Positions 7,123-16,234 are shown, counted from the stretch's first letter. The stretch: DNA of 64,000 nt from JAJFJD01 sp965228695 (GCA_965228695.1 CBDDIB010000002.1:496001-560000); one strand, 5' to 3'. A program made the numbers and translations. Notes: a model not told the origin generated them from the letters alone.

Positions 7123-9476
7123 GACACCGCCTTTTCCGGCCGTCCGGTATAGATCAAGCAGAAGACAAAGGACGCCGCCGATCCGATCGCCACCGTCCAG
7201 CCGATCTGCGACAGGATCGGTACCGACGCGGTCGCCAAGAGCGTAAAGACGGCGATGCTCGTCGCGGCGCACAGCGTCACTGCGCGCACCGTATCGCCCC
7301 GCGCAACCGGGTCCGAATCGTCGGATGCCCGGCCATGCCGAAGGAAGACGGCGTAGTCGATCCCGAGTCCCGCGACCATCAGCAACGCGACGAGGTGAAA
7401 GACGGTCAATCCGCCGGCGATGTACACCATGGCCACCGCCGTCAGGGTAACCGACAGAAGGACCGGCGCCAACACCTCGACCACCGCCCGCAGCGACCGC
7501 AAGACCGACGCCAACAACAACAGTGCCAAACCGCCGCCCAACGCGACCCAGCGGAGAGTTTCGTCGCGATATCCCGCCATTACCTCCTCGGCCGTCGCTT
7601 TGAGATCCCAATACCGCACGTTTTCGAACCCAGCATTGCGCAACGAAACCTGAAACTCACCGGAATTTCGCACGCCGCGCAATAGAATCAAGGCTTGGGT
7701 ACCCTGATCCGACGTCAGCATCAAAGTTTCGAGACGCGCGCGCAGTATGTCGTCGGCAATGTCGCCGGGCCCGATCGGACCGGTTTGCCGCGCTTCGGCA
7801 ATCCCTCGCAGGAACGGGTCGAAGTACCCGTCCTCGAACGGCAACCCGGCTTGCGCCGTCCGGACGTTGCGCCGCAACGCGTCGGACGCCGGCAACGCGG
7901 CAAGCCAAGCCGCCTGCGCCCGTTTGCTGGGCAGGAAGCGGGCCGCCATCTCGAACCCGGCGAGATCGCCTGCCGCCTGCCGCGCCGTCAGAAATTGCGC
8001 CAGCGGCATGCTTCGCTGCAATGCCTGTTCGGGGGTGGCCCCGGAGACGCTGAGCAGGGTGCGCGGATCGGTTGCGGCAAGATCACGGCGCAACGCGCGG
8101 TCGCGGGCGCGGATGTTTTCGGGAATCGGGCTTAAGGCGACGAGATCGTTCTGCCAGACCGGTTGATCCCGTCCGACCAGCAGCGCGAGGGCGACGACAC
8201 CGAGGATCATCGCCGCAACCCGCCCCTGTCCCAACACACCGTGGACCAGCGCCGGTAACCTGCCGCCCCAGCGGACCGGCGGGCGGTTCGCGGTTCCGAT
8301 CAGCGCCGGCAATCCCCAGCGCGTGACGAGAACCGCGGCGATGAGACCCGTCACCGTGAACACGCCAAGCTGCGCCAATCCGGGCAAGTTCGACAGGATC
8401 AGGGGCAGGAAGGCGCATACCGTCGTCGCCGCGCCGAGCAACAGGGCGGGCCAGATGCGCCGCGCCGCCGCGCCGGGTGCGAGACCGCCCTGGATGCGCG
8501 ACAACAGATGCAGCGGATAATCCACGGCAATGCCCAGCAGCGTCGCGCCGAACCCGAGGGTCGTGACATGAACCGATCCGAACACCGCCGCCACCGTGGC
8601 CGCGCCCGCCATGAACCCGCACAGCAACGGCAGAAAGCCCAGCGGCAATGCGATCAGCCGGCGCAGGAACAGCAACAGCAACCCGGCGACGAGCGGGACC
8701 GACAGCAGCACCAGGCGGCGCGACTCCGACTCCGCCTGCTGTCGACTCTCGACCGCGATAACCGAAGGCCCGGACAGCACGACACGCAACGGACCGAACT
8801 TTTCTTCGAGTCGTTCGGCGGCGGCATGGACCGTGGCGATCATCGCCGATTGGCCCGTGAAGCTGAACCCGTCGCCAGCCGTGCGGGCCAGGAACAACAG
8901 CTGCCGGGCATCGGCATTGACCCAAACGCCCTGATGTCGTTTGGTCGGCGGTGGCGCCCAACGCGACAGCACGTCGAATGTCCGTAATGTCGGGTCCGCC
9001 GCCATGATGTCCTTCACGACCGCCGCGCCGAAACCCTGCAGCCGCCGCACCAGGTCCTCGAAGGCCGCCCGCAGCCCGGCGGCGGCGTATCGGTTCGCGT
9101 CCAGCGGCGGCGCGAGATTGTAGCGGTAGCGAAAGAACGGCTCGATAGCCGCCCGGTCGCGGCGCGATTCACCGTTCGCCACCGATTCGAATTGGCCGCT
9201 CTTCTCGAGGGCCTGGCGAAACGCGCGGCTGAGCGCGCGCGCCCGGTCGATCGGCCCGCCAACCTCTTCCGGGGCGAGACCGATCATCACCGTGCGGCTT
9301 GCCGCCCCCTGCCGCAGCGCGCCGGTCAATAGGCTAAGATCGCCGCTGCGCTGCTCCGGCAGCAGCACGGTCATGTCGGATTGAAGAGGCACAAACCGGA
9401 AAAGCGCCGCCCCGGCCGCCGCCAGGACGATCAATACGAAAACGAGGCGTATCGCGTGTCGCATACCGCCGTTCAC
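7119..9476 (-). CDS. MMPL/RND-family exporter (ApeN-like)
   Basis: A 785-residue membrane protein with the RND/MMPL layout: one N-terminal membrane helix, a periplasmic domain of roughly 220 residues, a block of helices from about residue 250 (RLVLLSVPLVAGLLLLFLRRL), a second membrane-crossing start near 410, another periplasmic domain, and a final helix block from about 640. LGIAVDYPLHLLSR and GLGIDYAVFLRHGR are the paired helix-4-type motifs with the conserved aspartate. GTG 9476 overlaps the LolA-like stop as GTGA; an ATG four codons later (9464) is an alternative. MMPL proteins export lipids, and in aryl-polyene clusters this protein is thought to move the polyene-lipid out of the inner membrane. 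Confidence 0.92.
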   Translation of the reverse strand: MNGGMRHAIRLVFVLIVLAAAGAALFRFVPLQSDMTVLLPEQRSGDLSLLTGALRQGAASRTVMIGLAPEEVGGPIDRARALSRAFRQALEKSGQFESVANGESRRDRAAIEPFFRYRYNLAPPLDANRYAAAGLRAAFEDLVRRLQGFGAAVVKDIMAADPTLRTFDVLSRWAPPPTKRHQGVWVNADARQLLFLARTAGDGFSFTGQSAMIATVHAAAERLEEKFGPLRVVLSGPSVIAVESRQQAESESRRLVLLSVPLVAGLLLLFLRRLIALPLGFLPLLCGFMAGAATVAAVFGSVHVTTLGFGATLLGIAVDYPLHLLSRIQGGLAPGAAARRIWPALLLGAATTVCAFLPLILSNLPGLAQLGVFTVTGLIAAVLVTRWGLPALIGTANRPPVRWGGRLPALVHGVLGQGRVAAMILGVVALALLVGRDQPVWQNDLVALSPIPENIRARDRALRRDLAATDPRTLLSVSGATPEQALQRSMPLAQFLTARQAAGDLAGFEMAARFLPSKRAQAAWLAALPASDALRRNVRTAQAGLPFEDGYFDPFLRGIAEARQTGPIGPGDIADDILRARLETLMLTSDQGTQALILLRGVRNSGEFQVSLRNAGFENVRYWDLKATAEEVMAGYRDETLRWVALGGGLALLLLASVLRSLRAVVEVLAPVLLSVTLTAVAMVYIAGGLTVFHLVALLMVAGLGIDYAVFLRHGRASDDSDPVARGDTVRAVTLCAATSIAVFTLLATASVPILSQIGWTVAIGSAASFVFCLIYTGRPEKAVS

Positions 9477-10084
9477 TGCCCGGGCTCAACATCGAGCAGA
9501 CGGATGACGGCGGTATCGCCGTCCCGTTCCCGAATTTCGAAGTCGGCGATCTTCCGTGCGCTTCCGGAGACGACCACGGATTCGAGACGTAAGTCGCCCT
9601 CGTCGGGTTTCGGCGTCAATCGCAGCCGCCACTGACCTTTATCGCCGTTGATCCGAATATCGAAGGCCTTGCGCAATGCGTCGGCATCGCCGCTGAACAC
9701 CGCCTGCAGTCCGGTGAAGACGAGTTGCAGGTCGCGCTGCATCCAAAGGTCGATCGTTGTCACCTCCGTGTCATCGGCATCGAGAATCGTCAACCGGTCT
9801 TCGTCGAGGATCGCGGTCTCGCGGCGCGGCGTCTCGAACCGTTTGATCAGCCGGCCGCCCGGCTCATAGATCAACTGCCCGCGCGACAGCAGCGGCTTTT
9901 TCATCCCGGCAATCGTTCGGGTCTCCTCGAAGGCGACGGTGCGCCGTTCCGTTTGCGCAACGCCGCCGAGCAAAGCTTCCAGGTCCAGCGCCTGCACCGG
10001 GCGCGCCAGCGCCATCGACGCGCACAGCAGTGCGACCGCCGCCAATCCGGCAACCACAGACCGCACGCCGCGCCGTTCACTCAT
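9473..10084 (-). CDS. LolA-like periplasmic carrier (ApeM-like)
   Basis: A 203-residue exported protein. Residues 1-32 form a signal peptide (Arg-rich start, hydrophobic core, cleavage near VQALD). The mature part has the LolA pattern: VAFEETRTIAGMKKPLLSRGQLIYEPGGRLIKR, a strand pair used by LolA and LolB for lipid binding, and a beta-rich C-terminus (WRLRLTPKPDEGDLRLESVVVSG is a run of strands). LolA carries lipoproteins across the periplasm; cluster-specific paralogues next to an MMPL exporter are thought to carry the polyene-lipid instead. It overlaps both neighbours, the acyltransferase upstream by eight bases and the exporter downstream by four. Substrate is inferred from context. Confidence 0.85.
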   Translation of the reverse strand: MSERRGVRSVVAGLAAVALLCASMALARPVQALDLEALLGGVAQTERRTVAFEETRTIAGMKKPLLSRGQLIYEPGGRLIKRFETPRRETAILDEDRLTILDADDTEVTTIDLWMQRDLQLVFTGLQAVFSGDADALRKAFDIRINGDKGQWRLRLTPKPDEGDLRLESVVVSGSARKIADFEIRERDGDTAVIRLLDVEPGQ

Positions 10085-10985
10085 TCGTATCGTCCGTTCC
10101 GGCCCAGAAGTTCAGCAAATTAGCCCAATTATACGGTGTCTTGCGGCAAAAATGCTCCAGCCGGCCGGCGAAGCGCACCGCAAGGTCGCGGGCGTGATCG
10201 TCGCGGTCCGCGCGCGCCGGCTTTGCCGCCGGCGAGAGCAGCTCGAAATGGACGTCGTAATGCCCCTTCCCGCTGTAGACCGCGAAACACAACACGACCG
10301 GGACATTCAACACACCGGCGAGGAACCACGGCCCGAGCGGGAAATTCGCCGGAGCGTCCAGAAAATCGACCGGCGTCACGCGGTCGCCCGGCGTCGACCG
10401 GTCGGCCAGGATACCGACGACGCCGCCCGTGTCGATCCATTCCCGCACTTCCAGGATCGTTCCGGGTTTGCCCAGCGGGATCACGCTGTCGACCACTTTG
10501 GGATTGATCTCGCGAAGCAGATCATAGAACTGGCGCGATGTCTCGACGTCGATCAGCGCCTTGACGGGATGCCTCTTCTCGCTGATGCCGAGCGCCCGCA
10601 GTGCGTCGAAGCTGCCGAGATGCCCGCTCGCCAGGAGAAAACCTTGATTCCCCGCCAGCAGCGACTCGAAAACCTCAGCCCCGTGGACGCTGAAACTCAC
10701 GTCCTTGGTCCGGCGCGCCAAGAAGAAGACCTTGTCCATCATCAAGGTGCAGAAAACGAGGAAATGCCGGTATCGTTGCAGCAACGTGGGGCGATGCCCC
10801 AACACGCGCGCCAGATAGTCCTGCGAGGCCCAGCGTTCGGCCGGGGCGGAGACGAAAAAATACAGCGTGATGCCATAGAGGATCGGCCGGGCCAGGCGGC
10901 GGCCGATGGTCAAGGACAGCCAAACGTAAAATCGGGTAATGCGACGGCCGCCGCGTTCCGGCCGGTCGCGCCAGTTGATCTCCAT
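10077..10985 (-). CDS. LpxL/HtrB-like lysophospholipid acyltransferase
   Basis: A 302-residue protein of the LpxL/HtrB acyltransferase family. The catalytic HxxxxD motif is H122-LGSF-D127 in LLASGHLGSFDALR, and VVGILADRSTPGDR with LGPWFLAGVLNVPVV gives the later conserved blocks. A hydrophobic stretch near 35-46 (PILYGITLYFFV) would hold it to the inner membrane. In enterobacterial clusters this domain is fused behind a GT2 domain (ApeJ); here the GT2 is a separate gene at 2758-3525. The expected role is transfer of the polyenoyl chain from ACP to a lipid or glycolipid acceptor. It starts nine bases after the small hotdog gene. Confidence 0.88.
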   Translation of the reverse strand: MEINWRDRPERGGRRITRFYVWLSLTIGRRLARPILYGITLYFFVSAPAERWASQDYLARVLGHRPTLLQRYRHFLVFCTLMMDKVFFLARRTKDVSFSVHGAEVFESLLAGNQGFLLASGHLGSFDALRALGISEKRHPVKALIDVETSRQFYDLLREINPKVVDSVIPLGKPGTILEVREWIDTGGVVGILADRSTPGDRVTPVDFLDAPANFPLGPWFLAGVLNVPVVLCFAVYSGKGHYDVHFELLSPAAKPARADRDDHARDLAVRFAGRLEHFCRKTPYNWANLLNFWAGTDDTNE

Positions 10986-10994
10986 CGCGCCGGT

Positions 10995-11288
10995 CTATGC
11001 CACGATCAACCGAACGGTCAAGACGGCCTTGCCGTCGACCTCGCCGGTTACGGCAACCGCGCCGGCATCGGCCGCTTCGATGGTAATCGGCCACTCGGTC
11101 TCGGGCGCGAGCGGCTGACGGAATTGCGCGCGGGTGACTTCGACGACGGTGCATGACAGCTCGGCCTCGACCAATGCCACCAGTTCGGACAGGATCGCCG
11201 CGGCGGGCACGATGGGATTGCCGGGAAAGTGCCCGTCCAGGCAGGGATCATCGGCGGCGAAGCGGATGGATGTCTCAACGCGTTGCAT
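10995..11288 (-). CDS. Small hotdog dehydratase (ApeI-like)
   Basis: A 97-residue hotdog protein with the FabA/FabZ active-site sequence GHFPGNPIVPAAAIL, the likely catalytic histidine being residue 20. It is shorter than FabZ (about 150 residues), as expected for the ApeI type. In known aryl-polyene systems ApeI works with ApeP; the matching partner here is 4722-5138. It overlaps the 3' end of the acyl-ACP synthetase gene by 14 bases, so its start is tied to translation of that gene. The reaction is removal of water from 3-hydroxyacyl-ACP to leave each conjugated double bond. Confidence 0.88.
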   Translation of the reverse strand: MQRVETSIRFAADDPCLDGHFPGNPIVPAAAILSELVALVEAELSCTVVEVTRAQFRQPLAPETEWPITIEAADAGAVAVTGEVDGKAVLTVRLIVA

Positions 11289-12669
11289 CGCCGACCCCGT
11301 GCCGTGCCGCCAAGTCCCGCAAGGCGGCTTGCGTCAACTTGCCGGTCGCGTTTCTCGGCAGCGCATCGACAAACACAATCCGGCGCGGCGCGAACGCGGC
11401 GCCCAGCCGGTCGCGGAGGGCGCGCATCAGGTCGTCCTCGCGGCGGTCCGGCGCAACGACGAAGGCCACCAGCCGCGCCACCATCCCCGAACCGTCGTCT
11501 TCGGCGGGCAGCCATACCACCCCGTCTTCAATGCCCTCGATCTCGAGCAATTGCGCGGTCAGCCCGGACAGCGACGCGCGTTTTCCGGCGATGTTGACCA
11601 TATCCTGACTACGGCCGAGCAGCCGGATAGACCGCGGATCGACGATCTCGATCACGTCCGGAAACGGAACGCGCCGACCGAACGCCGCCCAGTCGACCGC
11701 GTGCGCGCCGTCCGCTTCGATCGCGGCGAAGTCTTCCCGCAGCCGCCACACGTCCGATTGCGTGGTGCGCCGGGCGGCAACCGACCCGGCCTCGGTGAAC
11801 CCGTAAATCTCCCAAACCGCCGCGTCCAGCCGCGCCTCGGCATCCTGCGCCAACGCCGGGCTCAACGGCGCGGTCGCCGAGATGACCCGCTCGATCGGCG
11901 GCAGATCGACGGCGCTTCCGACCAGGGCGCGCAGATGAATCGGCGTGGTGACCAGTACCCGCGGTTCCGGAACATCCGTGAGACAGCGCGCGATATCCGC
12001 CGGATAGACCGGATGCTCCGCATGCACGCCGGCGCCGCCCTGCAGCGCATTCATGATGGTCGTCTCGAACCCATACATATGCTGGCTCGGGACCGTCGCG
12101 ACGACGGCGGGCGACGTCAGGCCGTCGAGCGTCAGCATACGGGGAATGGTTTTCCCGCCGGCCACGAGCATTCCCCAGGTCTTTTCGTTGACCGACGGCT
12201 TGCCGGTGGACCCGGACGTGAACACCTTGGCCGCGGCATGCGTCCATGGCAGCACCGAGCCTGACCCGGCCGCGCCCTTCGGCCGGTCGTCCCCATCGAT
12301 GAGCACCGCCAACGGCGAGTCGAACGGCAGCGGCGCATCGGAAACCGTGTACAAATCCGGATAGTCGGCCGCGAGGGCCGCGAAGGTGTGCTTCCCCGCA
12401 TCCCCCGGAAACAAGGCGGTCTGGCCAAGTATCCACATCGCCAGCAACGCCACCGTGAAATCGTCCCGCGCGGTACAATAGTTGACCGCAACCGGACGGT
12501 CCGGCAGCCGGACGGCAAGCTGCGCGGCCCGGCGATACAGATCGGCTTGGGATATCGGGCCGTTACCGGACCAGTAGGCGACACGGTCCGGCTCGAACGG
12601 ATCGATCAGCGGCCACTCTTTCGGCTGCGGTGATGCCAGGATCGCCTCTCCCGTTACGCCGTCGGCCAT
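11275..12669 (-). CDS. AMP-dependent acyl-ACP/aryl-CoA synthetase (ApeH-like)
   Basis: A 464-residue adenylate-forming enzyme. It has the P-loop VFTSGSTGKPS (149-159), the YGFTEAGS motif (289-296), the hinge region RLLGRSQDMVNIAGKRASL, and RNATGKLTQ near the C-terminus with the catalytic lysine. It should activate the aromatic or fatty starter acid and load it on the ACP. Since no ammonia-lyase gene lies in the cluster, this enzyme's pocket may tell what starter is used. ATG 12669 shares one base with the stop of the membrane-protein gene (TGATG); the open frame upstream of it is a shadow. In relatives this position is ApeH. Class certain, substrate unknown. Confidence 0.9.
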   Translation of the reverse strand: MADGVTGEAILASPQPKEWPLIDPFEPDRVAYWSGNGPISQADLYRRAAQLAVRLPDRPVAVNYCTARDDFTVALLAMWILGQTALFPGDAGKHTFAALAADYPDLYTVSDAPLPFDSPLAVLIDGDDRPKGAAGSGSVLPWTHAAAKVFTSGSTGKPSVNEKTWGMLVAGGKTIPRMLTLDGLTSPAVVATVPSQHMYGFETTIMNALQGGAGVHAEHPVYPADIARCLTDVPEPRVLVTTPIHLRALVGSAVDLPPIERVISATAPLSPALAQDAEARLDAAVWEIYGFTEAGSVAARRTTQSDVWRLREDFAAIEADGAHAVDWAAFGRRVPFPDVIEIVDPRSIRLLGRSQDMVNIAGKRASLSGLTAQLLEIEGIEDGVVWLPAEDDGSGMVARLVAFVVAPDRREDDLMRALRDRLGAAFAPRRIVFVDALPRNATGKLTQAALRDLAARHGVGDATR

Positions 12670-13325
12670 CAACGCCAGGATACCGGATCGAACATGACTT
12701 CGACCGTCTCGAGGATCGATGGCGTCCCCAAATGCGGCAGGTACAGCCCCCGGTATACATGCTCCCCGACATAGAAGGTCACGAGCAGGGCCGGATTGAC
12801 GACGTTGCTCGCCCAGGACCATGCTGTCACACCGAACGCGCCGTAAATACCGAGCGCCGCCGCCGCGAGAAACGCCGGCAGAAACGCCCAGGCCCAGGTC
12901 AGCATCCGGGCATATTCCTCCAAGCCATCCGGCAGCGCGCCGCGGCGCATGAGCCGGCACAGTCGTGTGATCAGCGGTTCCTTGCCGGGCAACAGGCTGT
13001 ACCCGAACACCGCGCTGGTCAGCAAATATCCGAGAAACGGCGGCGCGATGAGGACGGTCTGCATATCCGGCGCCGGCACCGCGGCAATGATGGCCGCGAC
13101 CGCCAAGAAGACAATAGCAACGATCACGGCGTTGACGCCCCGGCGCGCCGTGCCGCGCAGCATGGCGGTGGCCCAGACCAGGAGCAGCGCGCCGACCACG
13201 ATCATCGCGGCCAGCGGGATATCACCCGCCAGGGTCAGCAGATGAACCGATATCAGCACCAGGCCGAACACCAGCAGCCTAATCACGGACGCTCCGTTCC
13301 CGGGCGGCGTTTTATGCGCCGTCAC
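12669..13325 (-). CDS. Polytopic membrane protein (COG4648/ApeG-like)
   Basis: A 218-residue integral membrane protein with about six helices: around 15-33 (VIRLLVFGLVLISVHLLTL), 37-52, 63-82, 100-112, 142-161 and a final hydrophobic stretch near 168-180. It ends YLPHLGTPSILETVEVMFDP on the cytoplasmic side. Its size, lack of known catalytic motif and its place between the ACP and the acyl-ACP synthetase match the COG4648/ApeG proteins of aryl-polyene clusters, whose function is not established. It overlaps the ACP gene by four bases (ATGA) and the synthetase by one. It could anchor the biosynthetic enzymes at the inner membrane, but that is speculation. Confidence 0.75.
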   Translation of the reverse strand: MTAHKTPPGNGASVIRLLVFGLVLISVHLLTLAGDIPLAAMIVVGALLLVWATAMLRGTARRGVNAVIVAIVFLAVAAIIAAVPAPDMQTVLIAPPFLGYLLTSAVFGYSLLPGKEPLITRLCRLMRRGALPDGLEEYARMLTWAWAFLPAFLAAAALGIYGAFGVTAWSWASNVVNPALLVTFYVGEHVYRGLYLPHLGTPSILETVEVMFDPVSWR

Positions 13326-13588
13326 GTTGTCTTATGTTGACCGACAAAGGCAGCGAGAGACCGCAGCGAACCGAAGATTTGCTGGTTTCGCTCGTCCTCC
13401 GCTTTGATCTCCACACCGTACTTCTTGGAGATTTCGAGCGATATCTCCAACGCATCAATCGAATCCAGGCCCAGCCCGTCCCCGAATAACGGATCGTCCA
13501 ACGGAATCTCTTCCGGCGCCACTTCCAGATCGAGCGCCGAGACGATCAGTGTCGCCAATTCATGCTCCATCGGCGAACAACGGGACAT
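13322..13588 (-). CDS. Acyl carrier protein (ApeF-like)
   Basis: An 88-residue acidic carrier protein with the phosphopantetheine site GLDSIDALEI (Ser43) and the usual four-helix pattern. ATG 13588 was chosen because GAGGTG lies just upstream and the product has normal ACP length; twenty more in-frame codons upstream are basic and unlike an ACP. It is the first gene of the eleven-gene operon. Enterobacterial aryl-polyene operons carry two ACPs (ApeE, ApeF); only this one is present, so it must carry both starter and growing chain unless a second lies elsewhere. Confidence 0.93.
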   Translation of the reverse strand: MSRCSPMEHELATLIVSALDLEVAPEEIPLDDPLFGDGLGLDSIDALEISLEISKKYGVEIKAEDERNQQIFGSLRSLAAFVGQHKTT

Positions 13589-13674
13589 GGTCACCTCACA
13601 ATTTCGCGGCGCATGCCGGGTCAGGGGTTTTGATAATTCTTTATGCAACCGTTCGGGAAACAGTGCGACAAAAT

Positions 13675-13680
13675 ATTATA
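13675..13680 (-). promoter_or_regulatory. Perfect -10 hexamer upstream of the polyene operon
   Basis: On the minus strand the sequence TATAAT stands 87 bases before the ACP start, inside the most AT-rich part of an otherwise GC-rich gap. No good -35 hexamer is seen at 16-18 bases, so this is only a candidate promoter. The gap 13589-13802 is the only stretch before the operon where a promoter could lie. Confidence 0.35.
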
Positions 13681-13741
13681 TATCCCCTTAATTCAAAAGA
13701 TTTGTCTTGCATCCCCCGTTACCGCAGACGGGCATAAATCG

Positions 13742-13773
13742 GCAGGGCCATGGCAATAATGCCGCAGCCCTGC
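13742..13773 (-). terminator. Hairpin after the aconitase gene
   Basis: The arms GCAGGGC and GCCCTGC pair over seven bases, with a nested GGCA/TGCC stem inside the loop. It lies 30 bases past the aconitase stop and before the polyene operon promoter region, where a terminator is expected. No T-run follows on the minus strand, so intrinsic termination is doubtful. Confidence 0.35.
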
Positions 13774-13802
13774 GCGTCATGGCGAATTGTTCGGTTCCGA
13801 CG

Positions 13803-16100
13803 TTACGCCGCGTCGTGCAGCAGGTTGAGGGCAGAGCCCGCACGGAACCATTCGATCTGCGATTGCGTGTAGGAATGGTGCAGCTTCAGCGTCTCCGACG
13901 ACCCGTCCGCATGCTGAACCCGGCAGTCGACCGGTTTGCCCGGGGTCAGGCTGGCGAGGTCGACCAGGCTAAGCCGGTCGTCGGCCCGGATCCGGTCGTA
14001 ATCCGACGGATCGGCGAAGGTCAGGGCCAACAACCCCTGCTTCTTCAGGTTGGTCTCGTGGATACGGGCGAAGCTTCGGGCGATGACCGCCGCCCCGCCG
14101 AGCAACCGCGGCGATAGCGCCGCATGCTCCCGGCTGCTGCCTTCGCCATAGTTGTTGTCGCCGACCGCGACCCAACGCAATCCTTCCGCCTTATAGTGGC
14201 GCGCGGTCTTGGAGAATGCGCTGTCGGTATCGCCGGAGAGGACATCGAGCCCGGCGCCGCGGGCGTCCGTGTAGGCGTTGACGGCCCCCATGAACATATT
14301 GTCGCTGAATTTGTCGAGATGCCCGCGCAGACGCAGCCACGGCCCGGCCGGCGAGATATGGTCGGTGGTTGTCTTGCCCTTGGCTTTCAGCAGGACCGGC
14401 ATCTCCGTAAAGTCCTCGCCGTCCCAGGCAGGCCAGGGCTGCAACGCTTCCAGCCGTTCGCTGTCGGGGGCGATCACGATGTCGATCGCGCTGCCGTCGG
14501 CCGGCGGCGCGGCGTAAGTGGACTCTCCGGAATCAAACCCGGCCGGCGGCACGTCGGGCGCCTGCCGCGGCGGCGTCAGTTTGTACGGATTGCCGTTGTT
14601 GTCCTCCAAACTGTCGGTCAGCGGGTTGAAGGACAGCCGCCCGGCGAGGGCGAAGGCGGTGGCCAATTCCGGGCTGGTGATGAAATTCATCGTCGTCGGC
14701 TGCCCGTCGTTCCGCTGCGGGAAGTTCCGGTTGTAGGAAGTGACGATCGTATTCGGCTCGCGCGACGCTTCCTTGGCGCGCCGCCATTGACCGATGCAGG
14801 GGCCGCAGGCGTTTGCCAGCACGACCCCGCCGATATCGGACAGAATCCGCATCTGACCGTCGCGGTCGATGGTGGCGCGGATCTGCTCCGACCCCGGCGT
14901 CACCAGGAAGGACGAGGCGGCGGCCGCGCCATGCGCCTTCGCCTGACCGGCCACGTCGGCGGCCCGGCTCATATCCTCGTAGGACGAGTTCGTGCAACTG
15001 CCGATCAATACCGTGCTGACCGCGTCGCAGAATTCGTTCGCCGGATCGGCGACTTCCGCGGCCAGCGCGGAGATCGGACGCGCGCGGTCCGGCGAATGCG
15101 GGCCGACCACATGCGGCTCCAACGTGGACAGGTCCAACTCGACGACATGATCGTAATGCGCGCCCGGATCGGCCTCGGCTTCGGCGTCCGGCTCCAGCAG
15201 ATGCTTAAACCGGTCGGCGATCGGCACGATCCCGCCGCGCCCAGTCGCGTCGAGATAGCGCGCCATGCGGTCGTCATAAGGAAAGATCGAGGTGGTCGCG
15301 CCGACCTCGGCGCCCATGTTGGTGATGGTCGCCTTGCCGGTCGCGCTGATCGTCCGCGCGCCGGGGCCGATGTATTCGATGATGCTGTTGGTGCCGCCGG
15401 ATACCGTCAACTGTCCCGCGACATAGAGGATGACATCCTTCGGCGCGGTCCAGCCGCTCATCTGGCCGGTCAGATAGACCGCGATCCGCTTCGGGTACAG
15501 CAGTTCCCACGGCAACCCGGCGATCACCTCGGTTGCGTCCGCGCCGCCGACCCCGACCGCGCAGGCGCCGAGCCCGCCGCCGTTCGGCGTGTGCGAGTCG
15601 GTGCCGATGATCATCGCGCCGGGCATGGCGTAATTCTCCAGGACCACCTGATGAATGATGCCCGCGCCCGGCCCCCAGAACCCGGCGCCGTATTTCGCCG
15701 CCGCCGACCGCAGGAAGTCGTATACCTCGCCGTTCTCCGCCAGGGATTCGCGCAAATCCGACGCGCCGTCGTTACGCGCCTCGATCAAATGATCGCAGTG
15801 AATCGTGGTGGGGACGGCGACCCGGTCGCGCCGCGTCTGCATGAACTGCAGCATGCCGCTCTGCCCCAGCACGTCCTGGAACACCACACGGTCCGGGCGC
15901 AGGTCGAGGAACGATTTTCCGGGCTGCAGCTCTTGCGTCCCCGCATCGTCAAGATGGCCGAGCACAATCTTCTCGGACAATGTGAGCGGTCGCCCCAATG
16001 TCTTGCGAACGGTGGAGAGCGTCTTCTCGATCCGCCCGTAAAGTTCCTGCGCCCCTTCCGGTGTAACGTCGATGGTGAAATTGCTGTCGGTCGCGCTCAT
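13803..16100 (-). CDS. acn: Aconitate hydratase, mitochondrial-type
   Basis: A 765-residue [4Fe-4S] aconitase. Cluster ligands are Cys369 (IGSCTNSS), Cys432 and Cys435 (NACGPCIGQW). The N-terminal half contains IHCDHLIEA and IIGTDSHTPNGGGLG, and the swivelling domain carries DNNYGEGSSREHAAL. Length and sequence fit the mitochondrial-type family rather than the roughly 890-residue AcnA common in alphaproteobacteria. It isomerises citrate to isocitrate in the TCA cycle. AGGAG precedes ATG 16100. The divergent LysR gene lies 165 bases away, so LysR control is plausible. It could act on a homologue such as homocitrate, but the cluster ligands and length support aconitase. Confidence 0.93.
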   Translation of the reverse strand: MSATDSNFTIDVTPEGAQELYGRIEKTLSTVRKTLGRPLTLSEKIVLGHLDDAGTQELQPGKSFLDLRPDRVVFQDVLGQSGMLQFMQTRRDRVAVPTTIHCDHLIEARNDGASDLRESLAENGEVYDFLRSAAAKYGAGFWGPGAGIIHQVVLENYAMPGAMIIGTDSHTPNGGGLGACAVGVGGADATEVIAGLPWELLYPKRIAVYLTGQMSGWTAPKDVILYVAGQLTVSGGTNSIIEYIGPGARTISATGKATITNMGAEVGATTSIFPYDDRMARYLDATGRGGIVPIADRFKHLLEPDAEAEADPGAHYDHVVELDLSTLEPHVVGPHSPDRARPISALAAEVADPANEFCDAVSTVLIGSCTNSSYEDMSRAADVAGQAKAHGAAAASSFLVTPGSEQIRATIDRDGQMRILSDIGGVVLANACGPCIGQWRRAKEASREPNTIVTSYNRNFPQRNDGQPTTMNFITSPELATAFALAGRLSFNPLTDSLEDNNGNPYKLTPPRQAPDVPPAGFDSGESTYAAPPADGSAIDIVIAPDSERLEALQPWPAWDGEDFTEMPVLLKAKGKTTTDHISPAGPWLRLRGHLDKFSDNMFMGAVNAYTDARGAGLDVLSGDTDSAFSKTARHYKAEGLRWVAVGDNNYGEGSSREHAALSPRLLGGAAVIARSFARIHETNLKKQGLLALTFADPSDYDRIRADDRLSLVDLASLTPGKPVDCRVQHADGSSETLKLHHSYTQSQIEWFRAGSALNLLHDAA

Positions 16101-16221
16101 GGCTGCGGCTCCTCTGAATGCCTATCCGGATTTCGGATTCATATCGGAAATACGCGTCGCGGCCCGCCCGGCGGGTATCGGCAACGACATAGAAACCGTA
16201 GCGCCATGCCAGCCTATGGTC

Positions 16222-16234
16222 TAATATATGATTA
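16222..16234 (+). promoter_or_regulatory. LysR-type T-N11-A site in the acn/lysR divergent region
   Basis: TAATATATGATTA is a short dyad (TAAT-N5-ATTA) that fits the T-N11-A core of LysR-family sites exactly. It lies 31 bases before the lysR start and about 120 bases before acn, in the divergent gap where autoregulatory LysR sites are usual. Confidence 0.5.
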
